Assembly (NCBI GenBank): GCA_964557955.1
Contig: CAZLCS010000006.1
Span: 104,441 to 168,440 of the forward strand
Source: JALOOX01 sp964557955
Lineage (GTDB): Bacteria > Desulfobacterota > Syntrophobacteria > Syntrophobacterales > Syntrophobacteraceae
DNA: 64,000 bases
Direction: 5' to 3'
The translations under genes and the position numbers were made by a program. Under the pieces are notes generated by a model. The model was not told the origin of the DNA, did no database searches, and worked only from the letters and a program-made list of their open reading frames with translations. The stretch's first letter is position 1. Each line of letters starts with the position of its first letter. Below, in pieces: positions 43,016 through 53,144 of the stretch.

Positions 43016-43603
43016 ATGCTGAAAAGAATCGGATTGCTGTTCGCACTGCTGGCGTCTCTCGCTTTTCCATTTGTGACGTGGGCTCAACAGGGCTCAGAAA
43101 AGCCTGCGGCGTCAGCTTCTTCGGAATCAAAGGCGGAGCTTGGCCACCAGCACGGGCACGGGCATCAGCATCATGATGAAAAGGCCGAGGAACCGGCTGA
43201 GGGCTATGGGCGCGGAGGCGGTCCCCACGGCAGGATGATGAAGTGCATGGCGATGCAGGAGAAAAGTGAAAAAGCCATGGCTGACATCAAAGCTATGGAC
43301 GATCGTCTGGAGGAGAAACTGGCTGCCATGAAGAACGCCAAGGGCAACGAAAAAATGGAGGCCATTGAAGCGCTGCTCACCGAGCTCGTTTCCCAGCGCA
43401 AGGAGATGCGGGAGAAGCTGGGCGATATGCATCACCACAAGACCATGTGCGAAATGATGGGAAAGGGCGGCCGACACGGTAAGATGCGACATGGTGGAAT
43501 GAAGGGGATGGGCCACAAATGCCCCATGATGGAGGGGATGCAGCATGGCTCCGGCACCCAGAGCGGCGAGGCGGAGGCAGCCAAACCGGAATCCAAAATC
43601 TGA
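43016..43603 (+). CDS. Secreted His/Met-rich metal-binding-type protein
   Basis: From ATG 43016 the product is 195 residues. A signal peptide (MLKRIGLLFALLASLAFPFVTWAQ) is followed by a histidine cluster (HQHGHGHQHH), a long charged helix with MMKCMAMQ and 'MADIKAMDDRLEEKLAAMKNAKGNEKMEAIEALLTELVSQRKEM', and a tail rich in His, Met and Gly with Cys-Met pairs. It resembles small periplasmic metal-binding proteins of the CnrR/Spy-type helical hairpin sort, but is not a clear family member. Binding of copper or another soft metal is inferred from composition. A strong terminator follows. Confidence 0.82.
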   Translation: MLKRIGLLFALLASLAFPFVTWAQQGSEKPAASASSESKAELGHQHGHGHQHHDEKAEEPAEGYGRGGGPHGRMMKCMAMQEKSEKAMADIKAMDDRLEEKLAAMKNAKGNEKMEAIEALLTELVSQRKEMREKLGDMHHHKTMCEMMGKGGRHGKMRHGGMKGMGHKCPMMEGMQHGSGTQSGEAEAAKPESKI

Positions 43604-43626
43604 TTCCTGCAGTCAGGGAACAGGGT

Positions 43627-43660
43627 GAAAAGAGGCGGACCATGCGGTCCGCCTCTTTTC
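43627..43660. terminator. Bidirectional rho-independent terminator
   Basis: A perfect 15-base stem pairs 43627-43641 with 43646-43660 around a 4-base loop; the arms begin GAAAAGAGG and end CCTCTTTTC. It serves the His/Met-rich gene on the plus strand and, 124 bases past its stop, PFOR on the minus strand. Confidence 0.9.
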
Positions 43661-43740
43661 GTCAGAGCCTTTCTGCGAATGGCCTGATGCCTCCAGGGAA
43701 GCAACGCCGTCGTGTCCTCCCCCGCCAGGCTTCCTCCATC

Positions 43741-43776
43741 CAGAAGCCAGAACCTGAAACCTGGAACCTGGAACCT
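43741..43776. repeat. Degenerate heptanucleotide repeat
   Basis: About five 7-base units (CAGAAGC, CAGAACC, TGAAACC, TGGAACC, TGGAACC) lie directly downstream of the PFOR stop. They resemble the arrays in the kor-hdr operon but are diverged. Confidence 0.6.
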
Positions 43777-43783
43777 GTACCCA

Positions 43784-46700
43784 CTACGCTCCGTAGCGCT
43801 CCGCCACGATTCGCTCCACTTCGTCCTCCGTGGGCATCGTGTCTCGGAGTCCCGCCATGTACTGGTTCCTCAGCCATCGGAAAAGGCTCACCGTCTCGTT
43901 CACTTCGATGATCTCGGGGATCTCGTCGCCCTGCTGAGTCTTGATGTGCTGGTTGTACTGGCCCAGCATGCTGACCACGTCGTAGAAGGTGGCCGGATCG
44001 CGCTCAACTCCCCTCTTGAAGGATTTTCCCTTGGACGGGTAGAGCTTCTCCGGGTCAGGATTCCCCGAGAGGTCCAGGCGCTGGAAGGGCCTCCTCACAG
44101 CGATCTGCCACTTCCTGGCCTCGACCATCATCCTCGAGATCAGCGGCCCCGCCCAGTCGGAGCTCTGCTGACCCTGGGGGCAGGCCGAGAAGAACTCGAC
44201 CACCGACGGCCCGTTGTAGGCGATGGCCTCCTTCAGGATGTTCATGGAGTAGCGGGGGTTGTCGATGGAGAGCTTGGCCGCATAGACGTGGGAAATCCCC
44301 ATGGCCTGGGTGATGATCCGGCGGTGGAGGGTCGATTTGCCGGCAATCGCCTTCCCGATGGGAGACGTGGACCGATCGACGCCGAAGCGGCTGGCCCCCG
44401 ATTTCTGGGCGCCCGTGTTCATGTAGCCTTCGTTGTTGTAAATGACCCACGTGATGTCGAAGTTTTCGCCCAGGGCATAGTTGAAGGGGCCGTTGCCGAT
44501 GTCGTAAATGGCTCCGTCGCCTGCGAACACGATGACCTTGGTGAGGACGTCCTTGTAGCCGTTCTGATAGGCCTGGTCCAGGCTGAACTTGGCTCCCAGG
44601 GCGGCCGCCGAGGCGGTTCCGAAGCCGAAATGCCCCGACTGGTACATCCTGGAATTGTAGGGGTTCACGAGCTCCGACACCTGGCTGCACCCTGTGGAGT
44701 TGATGGTGTAAAGATTGAATCCGTGGTCCAGCATGTGCTCGACGTGCTCGCGACTCTTTTCCGAAAGCACCTTGATGCCCTGGTAGAAGGTCTCGATCCC
44801 CTGTGGATGGTTCCGCAGAGATTCAGCGGCGAAGAAGGTCAGGAGACTGATGGTTCCTTCGCTGCAGCCGGGGCAGAGCGTGTGCTTGCCCGGAAACATC
44901 TTGGACAGGACGAAGAGCACCTGCTGCATGATGGGCATCTGGTCCATGGTGCGGGCAGCATCATAGGTGTTGTCCCATGCCTTGTAGCGTTCGGGGAGCA
45001 GGTCGCCCTCGTGAATCTCCGTCTTGGCCACCATCCTGAGGGCGTCTGTGGGACAGACCTGAGCGCAGATTCCGCACCCCTTGCAGGCGCTCGGAACCAC
45101 GTTGAGATTCATGGCGAACCGGTCCCATGCAAGTCCTTTGGGCGGCTTCTTGAGAATCTTGAAGTACCGCCGGGCTTCGTCCGGTATGGGGCGCTCCGTG
45201 ATGGTGCAGAAAAGCGCCGAATCCGGGCAAGTGGCGGTACAGGTGCCGCAGGCGGTGCACTTTTCCGGATTCCAGAGGGGAAGCTGGGTCCCGATGTGGC
45301 TCATGTCCCGATACTTGCTTGTCCCTTTCGGAACGACGGGCAGAAAATGGTCCCAGGGGACTTTGCGGCCTTCGGAAATGGGTTTGACCATTTCTTCGTA
45401 GAAGATCTCCTGGTAGTTCTCCGTCAGGTTGTCAGGCTTGACGGCCCCCAACTGGTCCTTTTCCGTGAGAACCACGGGCAATCCCGCCGAGCCGGAGGGC
45501 TGTCCAAAATCTTCCGGAGGGGGCACGAAATACGGAGCGCAGGTGGCTCCGAAGGCTCCCGACCGGGCAACGGCATCCGAGGCGCCATTCGGAGAGCCAT
45601 TGGAGGAGGCCAGGCCGGCGCCGTACCTCAGCAGCGCCACGTTGGAGTCGATGATGGCCTGTCCTTTCTTGCGGCCTATCTTCGATTCGAGCTGGCTCTT
45701 GAAGCGTCTTTCGAAGTCTTCTGCCGGCAGGATCCCCATGGCCTGGTTGATGAAGCCCACGATGGCCGCGCCCGGGAGATTGCGCTTGAGGTGTTCCAGT
45801 GCGGCGTGAGTGGCATCCATGGTCACCAGTTGAATCTCCCGTTCGCGGATCATGGCCTGAACTTCAGGAGAGAAGGAGGCTGTGAGCTCCTCAGCGGTCC
45901 GCGGCGTATTGATGATAAAAAAGCCCTTGGGATTGAGCCCGCCGACGTATTCTTTCAGAATCTGGTCCACCAGGAACTTCTCGTTGAAGAAGGCCAGGAC
46001 GTCGCGCTCGGTGAGTTCCGAGCTGTTTCGGATGGGATGGTCGCTGATCCGCAGGTTCATAAACACGGCCGCCCCCTTGCGGGCTGCCCCGTATCGGGCT
46101 CCGGACTGGACGTGCTTGCAGCCGTTGCCGCTGTCTTCGGCGTAGATGTAGGCGGCCGTCTCCAGGGCGGTCTTGACGCCTTCCGCGCCGATGCCGATAA
46201 AAGTCATCCCCAGCTCGCGCTCCTGGTATCCCGGAAGCTCTTGGGGCTTCAGCGTGTAAGGACCCTCGATGCCGCAGTAAAAATCCCTGTGGAACTCGCC
46301 GCGTCGGTGTTCAAGGCAGGCCTTCATGTTCTCGATGACGGCCGCCGCATCGTAACGGTTGAAGTCCTTGCTGCCGATGCCGTAGACTCCGTGGAGGAGC
46401 ACCGGCATGTCGTCGCGGGCATAGCCCCTGTGCTCTTCCCGGCCTTCCCGACCCGCCCGGATGGAGACCTGCAGACCCGCCTGAACGTCCGCCAGCAGGA
46501 GCTGGTTGTGGGCCATGGCCGAACGCTCGAGTACCGTGACGGCCTTGGCGTTACGCATGCCGTAAGCCAGCTCCTCATAACAGGGAGGGTTGAAGAGCAC
46601 GGGTCGGACCACCCCGATCTTCCAACCCTTGCTTTCCCGGTAATAGTCCACCACGTCCTTCAAAACCCCGGCACTGGAGCCCAGGATGACCAGAACCATT

Positions 46701-47680
46701 TCGGCGTCCTCCGTCCGATAGCATTCCACCACCTTGTGGTTGGTACCCAGGAGCCGATTGACGGTGTTCATGGCGGCCACAAAGCCCTTTTTGAGGAAGC
46801 GGTAGGCGAAGTCCTGAGAAATCTGGCCCTCCATAGAGAGGTCTGTGTCAGTAAAGGTGCCGAACAGGGTGCTCTGGCCGAACCGAGGCTGGTAAAGCCT
46901 GTTGGGAGGGCCCACGAACTCACGCAGGAAAGCGTCGGAGAGTTCCTTGACGTTCTCCAGCGCGTGGCTCTTGATGAAACCGTCCCCGATGACCATGCAG
47001 GGCAGCATCACCTGTCGCAGCTCAGCCACCTTGAAAGCGATGGGAAGGAGATCGTGGAGCTCCTGGTTGTCCGCCGAAACCAGCTGAGCCCAACCGGCAT
47101 TGCGGACTCCATAGAAGTCGGTGTGGCCGCAGTGGATGCTGAGGGACCCCTTGTTCACTTCCCGGGCCATGACCGTCATGACGACCGGAAGGCGTTTTCC
47201 GGCGACCGAGAAGAGGTTCTTGGTCTTGAGCACCAGGCCTTGCGATGAGGTGTTGTCCACGTAGCGGCCGCCCAGGCAGGCCATGGCTTCCACGGCGGCG
47301 ATGGCGGAAAGCTCGTCGCTCGGCTGGAAATACATCAATTCATGACCGAAAAGGTTACGGGTTCCGTTGGCGGCCGCCCGCGCGAAATCCTCCGCAATGG
47401 GCGTGGAGGGGGTGATGGGGTATCCGCAGAGCCCGTCCACGAGGCGGGTGAGGATCGAGAGGGCCGCATGGTTCCCATCCAGGAGGGAATCGGTTCTCTG
47501 TCGCATTTCGGCCAGTCTGTCGGCACCAACGGAGCTGAGGTCGAAGTTGAACAGTGCGCTGGCGTCAAAACGCTCCCATTCGGACTGCCAGTTCAATTGA
47601 ACCCGGCTCTGACGCGTCTTGCGCAGTTGATAGTAGGGAAGTTGATTTCTCAACATTTCAAGGGAAATGTCCTGGCTCAT
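43784..47680 (-). CDS. por: Pyruvate:ferredoxin oxidoreductase, single-chain
   Basis: The product is 1,298 residues, longer than the usual ~1,190, in the order alpha (GYPITPSTPIAE), gamma (GIGAEGVKTALE), delta with two [4Fe-4S] motifs (CTACGTCTATC near 806, CKGCGICAQVC near 863) and beta. The beta part has CPGCSEG near 934, STGCSQ near 994 and TPP motif GDGAIYDIG near 1052. The ATG at 47680 has GGAGAGGAAGACC upstream. It interconverts pyruvate and acetyl-CoA with reduced ferredoxin. It is monocistronic and ends at a shared terminator. An extra N-terminal stretch of about 75 residues precedes the alpha fold. Confidence 0.96.
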   Translation of the reverse strand: MSQDISLEMLRNQLPYYQLRKTRQSRVQLNWQSEWERFDASALFNFDLSSVGADRLAEMRQRTDSLLDGNHAALSILTRLVDGLCGYPITPSTPIAEDFARAAANGTRNLFGHELMYFQPSDELSAIAAVEAMACLGGRYVDNTSSQGLVLKTKNLFSVAGKRLPVVMTVMAREVNKGSLSIHCGHTDFYGVRNAGWAQLVSADNQELHDLLPIAFKVAELRQVMLPCMVIGDGFIKSHALENVKELSDAFLREFVGPPNRLYQPRFGQSTLFGTFTDTDLSMEGQISQDFAYRFLKKGFVAAMNTVNRLLGTNHKVVECYRTEDAEMVLVILGSSAGVLKDVVDYYRESKGWKIGVVRPVLFNPPCYEELAYGMRNAKAVTVLERSAMAHNQLLLADVQAGLQVSIRAGREGREEHRGYARDDMPVLLHGVYGIGSKDFNRYDAAAVIENMKACLEHRRGEFHRDFYCGIEGPYTLKPQELPGYQERELGMTFIGIGAEGVKTALETAAYIYAEDSGNGCKHVQSGARYGAARKGAAVFMNLRISDHPIRNSSELTERDVLAFFNEKFLVDQILKEYVGGLNPKGFFIINTPRTAEELTASFSPEVQAMIREREIQLVTMDATHAALEHLKRNLPGAAIVGFINQAMGILPAEDFERRFKSQLESKIGRKKGQAIIDSNVALLRYGAGLASSNGSPNGASDAVARSGAFGATCAPYFVPPPEDFGQPSGSAGLPVVLTEKDQLGAVKPDNLTENYQEIFYEEMVKPISEGRKVPWDHFLPVVPKGTSKYRDMSHIGTQLPLWNPEKCTACGTCTATCPDSALFCTITERPIPDEARRYFKILKKPPKGLAWDRFAMNLNVVPSACKGCGICAQVCPTDALRMVAKTEIHEGDLLPERYKAWDNTYDAARTMDQMPIMQQVLFVLSKMFPGKHTLCPGCSEGTISLLTFFAAESLRNHPQGIETFYQGIKVLSEKSREHVEHMLDHGFNLYTINSTGCSQVSELVNPYNSRMYQSGHFGFGTASAAALGAKFSLDQAYQNGYKDVLTKVIVFAGDGAIYDIGNGPFNYALGENFDITWVIYNNEGYMNTGAQKSGASRFGVDRSTSPIGKAIAGKSTLHRRIITQAMGISHVYAAKLSIDNPRYSMNILKEAIAYNGPSVVEFFSACPQGQQSSDWAGPLISRMMVEARKWQIAVRRPFQRLDLSGNPDPEKLYPSKGKSFKRGVERDPATFYDVVSMLGQYNQHIKTQQGDEIPEIIEVNETVSLFRWLRNQYMAGLRDTMPTEDEVERIVAERYGA

Positions 47681-48637
47681 GGTCTTCCTCTCCTCACAGA
47701 ATCACCGGCAAAGTGATCGGATGGCAAAAGGAGCGTCTCTGCTCCCGGGCACCTGGACTGGGCGCCGGGCCTCAGGGCAAAGGGCGCAAGGTTCAAGAAA
47801 TAGCAGCGGTCGGATCGCTGCCGCAGCGTCATTCATACGATCGCGAGCTCGAATCATTTCGACACGCTTGGCCAGGGCGCCGATGAGCGCGCCAGCTTTA
47901 CATGTTGCCAGCCGGAGGGGATCACATCCTGTCTATGAATGGCGACGCGGCTTGGGGTAGGCGCGTCTCAATCGGGGTATGGATGCTCATCCGGAATGAT
48001 CGAGGCGGGCGGGCGGTACACGGTGCTTCTCGGACGCAGCGACCGAGGCGAGGCCCGTCGATCAAAATGGATGGCTGGGTAAGCCCTGATTTGGCGAAGT
48101 GGGAGGTAGGCTAGATGAGGCCAGCCCCCTTTGTCAAACAAATTATATCTTGGTGATCATCCGTCGCCCCACCGCATGACTGCCGGCCGATAGACGGAGG
48201 CGCTCTTATGCATTGTGTGCACGTCCATGCCAATGCACAGTGCGCTCACAATAGAACGCATTGACGCCGAAACGGCAAGAGGCTTCCCAACCTTTCCCCG
48301 TGATCTGTTATCTGCTCAGCGGCCCAACCATCCCGCCCATGCAGGGGTGCATCTGACGAGCCGACGCGGCAGGGTTTTCCTGCGGGTTTCTTCGGATCAA
48401 GTCTGGCTGGAATGCTGCTGCGGGTTTACAAGGGGGGACTAAAAAGGCGCAATTCACTTGGCCAGGATGGGATACTTCTTTCTCAGTTGTTTCATCTGAG
48501 CCCGCCCTATGAAATATTGGGCTGCAGTGAACAGCATCGTCGAAGGGGGCAGGGGGGGTGGGTTTGTCCTGGGCTTTGGGGAACACCACCCCCCCGGCCC
48601 CCGAAGGCGGGAGCGCAGGGACTTCCGCCCAATTGAC
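47681..48637. other. 957-base intergenic region
   Basis: The longest gene-free stretch of the window, upstream of PFOR and downstream of the Tim44-like gene. Short frames are present on both strands, but none has a ribosome site or protein-like composition. A TTTGT/ACAAA inverted pair (48131-48143) and a GCTGC-CGCAGC palindrome near 47816-47827 may be regulatory. I see no tRNA or other RNA gene. Confidence 0.5.
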
Positions 48638-49648
48638 CTACTGCCCGACCTGATCTATTGCAGAGAGCTGCCACCTGGGGGAGCCGATATCACGGCAAAA
48701 CGTCCAGTACTCCTGGAACTTGACCGGGTTGAGCTTGTCTCCTTCCACGACTTCGCGGCTCGCCGCATCCACCGTGTAATCCAGCAGATTCGCCGTGAAG
48801 AGGATGGTGATGTAGTCTTTGCCCGATTCCTGCCAGGCTTCGGCAATCTCCACCTTCCGGATGGCGATGTTCTCCAGCCGGTTGATGACTCCCTTGCGGT
48901 TCATCGATTCGAACTCATTGCTGAAATAATCGGCCATCTCCGCTGTGAGGATTCCTTCGATGCCATTCAGGCTTCGATTCGTCCACCCGGCTTGAATACG
49001 GAAAAAGAGGTCCTGAACGGTTTCCTTGAATCTTTCTTCGTCGAACGCAGGATCGAAGCTTCTGATCTGATCCATTCCCCGTCCCACCTCCCCGTGACCG
49101 GAAGTCAGCTCCTGAGGATAACCGGCAGAGTGGGGATACGGAATCTGAGATGAGCCCGGATATCCTGCCATCTCGGGTGAAGCTCCAGCATAGCTGCCGG
49201 CTGCGGCGAGATTCTGCTCACGCCGCCTTCTGAAGAACCGGTAAGCCATATAGAGGAGCAGTCCCAGGAGGGCGATCTCGAAGAACCCGATGCCGCCTCC
49301 GGCGATACCGCCCGGCGACGCATGGCCGATGCCTCCGAAAAGGAGACTGCCGATCATGCCTCCTGCAAGTCCCCCGGCCAGTCCCTGCATGAACGGACTG
49401 CGGCTGAAAAAACCACCCGACGGCTGAGCCGCGCTGCCGGGAGCAGGGTTGCGCCCGGGCGTGCTCATGCCCGGTGCGCTCTGGGATGGGCTTGCCGGAG
49501 TCTTGGGTGCGGAGAAACTTTTGCTTCCACGGCTTCCCATGGAGCGGCCGCCGCCGGCGCGTGCCCAGGCGCTCGATTCGATGAGCGTGGCCATTCCGAA
49601 GAAAAACAGGGTTGAGAATACGAGCGTCCAACGCATTCTGTTGCTCAT
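48638..49648 (-). CDS. Tim44-like domain membrane protein
   Basis: The product is 336 residues. A signal-like N-terminus is followed by a Gly/Ser/Ala/Pro-rich segment (about residues 30-80), a glycine-rich hydrophobic stretch and a transmembrane helix (FFEIALLGLLLYMAYRFFRRRREQ). The C-terminal third is a Tim44-like fold: 'DPAFDEERFKETVQDLFFRIQAGWTNRSLNGIEGILTAEMADYF...YTVDAASREVVEGDKLNPVKFQEYWTFCRDI'. Proteins of this type are widespread in Gram-negative bacteria; function unknown, perhaps in membrane-protein handling. It is not obviously in an operon. Confidence 0.88.
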   Translation of the reverse strand: MSNRMRWTLVFSTLFFFGMATLIESSAWARAGGGRSMGSRGSKSFSAPKTPASPSQSAPGMSTPGRNPAPGSAAQPSGGFFSRSPFMQGLAGGLAGGMIGSLLFGGIGHASPGGIAGGGIGFFEIALLGLLLYMAYRFFRRRREQNLAAAGSYAGASPEMAGYPGSSQIPYPHSAGYPQELTSGHGEVGRGMDQIRSFDPAFDEERFKETVQDLFFRIQAGWTNRSLNGIEGILTAEMADYFSNEFESMNRKGVINRLENIAIRKVEIAEAWQESGKDYITILFTANLLDYTVDAASREVVEGDKLNPVKFQEYWTFCRDIGSPRWQLSAIDQVGQ

Positions 49649-49896
49649 CCAGCCATTCCTTTCTCTTGATCATTCCCGTTGTTTGCCGCACCATGAGAAA
49701 CCTTCCCGGAGATTTGGCGGCTCTCCCTCAAAGCAATGGAAGTGCCAATGGGCTCCACGTGACATGAGCAGGCAGGATCTACAGATACGGGGGGTACTGT
49801 CCGGAGTGCTTCGAGGAAGGATTGAACATTCTGTTCGCTGAATGGAACAATTCTTTCAATCGTTGCACATTTTGTTCAACGCATGGAGTCTCGAAT
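49649..49896. other. Intergenic region with GAACA/TGTTC repeats
   Basis: It has GAACATTCTGTTC (49824-49836), a palindrome with a 3-base centre, and nearby GAACA/TGTTC half-sites. This may be an operator for the Tim44-like gene. The spacing does not fit the LexA consensus. Confidence 0.3.
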
Positions 49897-51273
49897 TCAT
49901 TCCTTCATATCCACGGTCAGGGTGTACTCGCTGATCTTTCGGCGCAACGTGGGCCGGCTGATTCCAAGAATCCTGCAGGCCTCCCCGTAGTTCCCCCGGG
50001 TATGCTGCAGCACCTTGATGATGTGAGCCTTTTCAACCTCCTCAAGACTCAACAGCTCTCCCTCCTCACCGTTCCCTGGGGTCTCCTTTCGCCTGACCGT
50101 CGGGGATGACTCTTTCCTCTGGAGCCAGTTCTCGTCAAGTTCCAAGGTTTTGCCGCCGGAGAGGATCATGGCGCGGCGGAGCACGTTCTGGAGTTCGCGC
50201 ACGTTGCCCGGCCAGTCGTAGGCTTTCAAGGCTTCGATGTGCGCATTGGGAATGCGGGACACTTTGCTGCCCATCTCCTCGTTCAATCGATGGACGAAGT
50301 ATTCGGTGAGGGGTACGATATCCTCCGGCCTTTCCCGCAGGGGTGGAATACGAATGGTGAACACCTTGAGCCGAAAATAGAGATCCTCTCTGAAGGAGCC
50401 CGCCTCGACCATGGCTTCCATGTCCCGGTTCGTGGCGGCGATGACGCGGGCCTCGAGGGACAGGGTCTTCACTCCTCCAACCCTGTGAAACTCACGCTCC
50501 TGGAGAACCCGCAGGAGCTTCGCCTGGAGCTCCAGAGGAAACTCTCCGATCTCGTCCAGAAAAACAGTCCCCCGTCCCGCGATTTCCAGCCTGCCGATCT
50601 TCCTTTGCGTCGCCCCGGTGAACGCCCCCTTTTCGTGGCCGAAGAGCTCGCTCTCGAGCAGGTTTTGGACGATCGCCGCACAATTGATGGCCACAAAGGG
50701 CTCATCGGGAGCCCATTCCTGGTGGATGGTCTGGGCGATGAGCTCTTTTCCGGTCCCGGTTTCGCCTTCGAGGAGAACGCTCGCAGGAGTCTGGGCCACC
50801 TGGGCAATGGCCTTGACGACGTCCAGCATCGCCTTGCTGCGCCCAATGATCTGGTTCGGCTTGTAAGACATCGAAATCACGTGGCTGAGCCTGGCCAGCT
50901 CTTCACGCTGCGCCTTTTGCCGGAGGATCTTCTCGAGCAGGAGGTCGAGTGCGTCGAGATCGATGGGTTTGTGAAGGTAATCCGCCGCACCCAGCCGGAT
51001 GGCCTTGAGCGTCGCCTCCGTATCGTGAAAGGCCGTGATCATGACCACTTCCCCCTGGAGCTCTTCGCGCTTGGCCCTTTCGAGCACCTCGGGGCCGTCC
51101 ACGTCCGGAAGCTGCACGTCGAGCAGCACCAGGTCCGGCTCCTCGGACAGCCAGTATTCAAAGGCTTCCCGCCCTGTCCTGAACACCGTTACCTGGTAGT
51201 CTTTGCCGCGGAAATAAAGCTCCAGGGTCCGCGTGAGCGACGTATCATCGTCGACGATCATGATCCTTTTCAT
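49897..51273 (-). CDS. Sigma-54-dependent response regulator (NtrC/AtoC type)
   Basis: The product is 458 residues. The receiver domain holds acidic residues D8-D10 and the phospho-acceptor D52. The AAA+ domain has Walker A GETGTGKE, the sigma-54 contact loop GAFTGA near 216, and a 'LDEIGEF' Walker B. The C-terminus is a Fis-type HTH (EACRILGISRPTLRRKISEY). The start overlaps the histidine kinase stop (ATGA), so it is the kinase's partner. A sigma-54 promoter candidate (9816) exists in the window but is far away and need not be its target. Confidence 0.95.
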   Translation of the reverse strand: MKRIMIVDDDTSLTRTLELYFRGKDYQVTVFRTGREAFEYWLSEEPDLVLLDVQLPDVDGPEVLERAKREELQGEVVMITAFHDTEATLKAIRLGAADYLHKPIDLDALDLLLEKILRQKAQREELARLSHVISMSYKPNQIIGRSKAMLDVVKAIAQVAQTPASVLLEGETGTGKELIAQTIHQEWAPDEPFVAINCAAIVQNLLESELFGHEKGAFTGATQRKIGRLEIAGRGTVFLDEIGEFPLELQAKLLRVLQEREFHRVGGVKTLSLEARVIAATNRDMEAMVEAGSFREDLYFRLKVFTIRIPPLRERPEDIVPLTEYFVHRLNEEMGSKVSRIPNAHIEALKAYDWPGNVRELQNVLRRAMILSGGKTLELDENWLQRKESSPTVRRKETPGNGEEGELLSLEEVEKAHIIKVLQHTRGNYGEACRILGISRPTLRRKISEYTLTVDMKE

Positions 51274-53144
51274 TCGGCACCTCGGACACTTGGAAAGGTC
51301 ACGCGGACCGTCGTTCCCCGACCTTCCTCGCTTTCAACGACGATGGCGCCCCGGTGAGCGTCCATGATCTTCTTCACGATGGCGAGCCCCAGGCCTGTCC
51401 CCCTCTTCTTCGTGGTGAAAAAAGGCTGAAAGATATATTTGAGGTTGCGCGCAGAGATACCGGGACCGTGATCGGCGACCACGATCGTAACGCGGACTCT
51501 TTCACGACTCTCCTCTGCGGATGCCGAGATACGGATCTCACCATGCTGAGGCGAAGCTTCGATCGCATTCTTGAGAACATTCAAGATCACTTGCTCCGCC
51601 TTGTCGGGGTCGGCGATGATGGGCGGCAGATCCGGCCCGATGCTGTCATCCACCTGAATGTGCCGCGACAGCAGTTCACCCTCCAGTTCTTGCAGGCATC
51701 GTTCCACCAGGACCTCGACGCGGATGTCCTTCTTCTGGATATCCAGCGGCTTGCTGTAGTTGAGAAGCTCCGAAAACATCCGCTCCATCTGGATGACCTG
51801 GTCAAAGGCGATCTCGTAGTGCTCATGGAGCACACCGTCCCTGTCCAGGGATCGTCCGATGATCTGCAGGTTGAGCCTGATCGAGGAAAGCGGGCTCCTC
51901 ATCTCATGGGCGACCGAGGCCACCAGCTCCCCGATGGCCGCCATACGCTCCGAGCGCAGCAGCTGCTCCTGGGCTGCGATGAGATCGTCGTACGCCTTCT
52001 TGAGGGATTCTTCCTTCTGCTGCAATGAGGTGACGGACTGTGAAAGCCTCTGGGCCATGACGTTGAAGCTCAGGGCGAGGCGTCCGACTTCGTCCTGGCT
52101 CGAAAAAGGGATCCTCTGGTCGAGGTTCCCTTCCGCCATTCCCTCTGCGGCATCCGCCACCTGCACAATCGGGTTCGACACGCGCCGGCTCACGATGTAT
52201 GCCATGAGAAGACAGATGAGGCTCACGATCAAGGTGGTGAGAATGCCTATGGCTCGGATCCACTCGAGGGGCCAAAGGATCTCTTCCGTTTCCATCTCCG
52301 CGAGGATCCCCCACTCGTAGCGTGAGAGCCAGACGTAGGAGCCCAGCACCTCCCGCCCCGTGTAGCTCTCATAGACGGCCGTCCCCTTTTTCCCCTCCAG
52401 GGCGGAGCGTATTCCGTGCGTGTCGAACCGCCCATCGACGCTCTCAAGCGATTCCAGGTGGCGTGACCCGGAGATGATCGTCCCGTCCCGGTTCACAAGA
52501 TAGGTCTCTCCGGTCTCTCCCAGCCCGATGCGTTGATCCATGATGGGATCGATGGTCTTGGAGAGGTCGAGAACCGCCACGATGAAAGCCAGCACCCTTC
52601 CGTCCGCCGCCTCGATTCGCGCTGCAAGCTGAACATGCCAGCCCGCGGATTCCGGAAACTGATAAGCGGGTCCCATCGCGGGGCTTTGGCTCTCTTTGAG
52701 GCGGCCGATCAGGTCGAGCCCTTGGAAGACCTCGTCATCCGCTCTGCCTGGATGCGTCGAAGCCATAACGCTTCCATCCGGCAAAAGAATGAAGATATTT
52801 TCATATGATGGAGACCTTCTCTCGATGATATCCAGGGTATCACGCATCAGATCCAATGGTGGCGCAGATTGCGTTTCCATGCGCTCACCAAAGCGCTGGC
52901 AAGCATCCCGTATGGCAGGGAGGCGGGAGAGGACACCCACATCGTTCAACCTCTCATCGAGCCATGATTCCAGGTGACTGGCGCGTTTTTCCGCCAGGGT
53001 GGCCATATGCTGGAAAGCAAAGGCCGTCAGGGTCCTCCTTGCTAAAATGTGGCTCCCGTATCCCATGATCCCGATCGGCACCACCACGATGAGCATGATG
53101 GCCAGGAAGAAACGATGAGCGATTTTTTTCATGGGTTGCAGCAT
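51270..53144 (-). CDS. Membrane sensor histidine kinase (dCache-HAMP-HisKA)
   Basis: From ATG 53144 (AAGGA upstream) the product is 624 residues. TM1 (about 10-30) and TM2 (about 280-300) enclose an extracytoplasmic dCache-like sensor domain of about 240 residues ('YENIFILLPDGSVMASTHPG', 'GETGETYLVNRDGTIISGSRHLES'). After it come HAMP, a short coiled coil, the H-box 'VASVAHEMRSPLSSIRLNL' near 410 and the ATPase domain (N-box ILNVLKNAIEASP; G-boxes DHGPGIS, KRGTGLGLAIVKKIM). It phosphorylates the overlapping response regulator. The ligand is unknown; dCache domains often bind small organic acids or amines. Confidence 0.93.
   Translation of the reverse strand: MLQPMKKIAHRFFLAIMLIVVVPIGIMGYGSHILARRTLTAFAFQHMATLAEKRASHLESWLDERLNDVGVLSRLPAIRDACQRFGERMETQSAPPLDLMRDTLDIIERRSPSYENIFILLPDGSVMASTHPGRADDEVFQGLDLIGRLKESQSPAMGPAYQFPESAGWHVQLAARIEAADGRVLAFIVAVLDLSKTIDPIMDQRIGLGETGETYLVNRDGTIISGSRHLESLESVDGRFDTHGIRSALEGKKGTAVYESYTGREVLGSYVWLSRYEWGILAEMETEEILWPLEWIRAIGILTTLIVSLICLLMAYIVSRRVSNPIVQVADAAEGMAEGNLDQRIPFSSQDEVGRLALSFNVMAQRLSQSVTSLQQKEESLKKAYDDLIAAQEQLLRSERMAAIGELVASVAHEMRSPLSSIRLNLQIIGRSLDRDGVLHEHYEIAFDQVIQMERMFSELLNYSKPLDIQKKDIRVEVLVERCLQELEGELLSRHIQVDDSIGPDLPPIIADPDKAEQVILNVLKNAIEASPQHGEIRISASAEESRERVRVTIVVADHGPGISARNLKYIFQPFFTTKKRGTGLGLAIVKKIMDAHRGAIVVESEEGRGTTVRVTFPSVRGAE

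Noticed and set aside
43712..47248. A very long (1,178 codons) open frame on the plus strand
   Set aside because: It is antisense to PFOR, is poor in natural composition and has no ribosome site; it results from the high G+C codon use of the minus-strand gene. The same holds for long plus-strand frames at 11073-12773, 16124-18361, 23292-24845 and 57641-59524.
47681..48637. Possible small genes or RNA genes in the longest gap
   Set aside because: No frame has a ribosome site with protein-like sequence, and no cloverleaf was found by eye; absence is not proved.
49824..49836. LexA (SOS) box
   Set aside because: GAAC-N5-GTTC has the wrong spacing for the Gram-positive type box and no match to delta-proteobacterial LexA; no SOS gene is adjacent.
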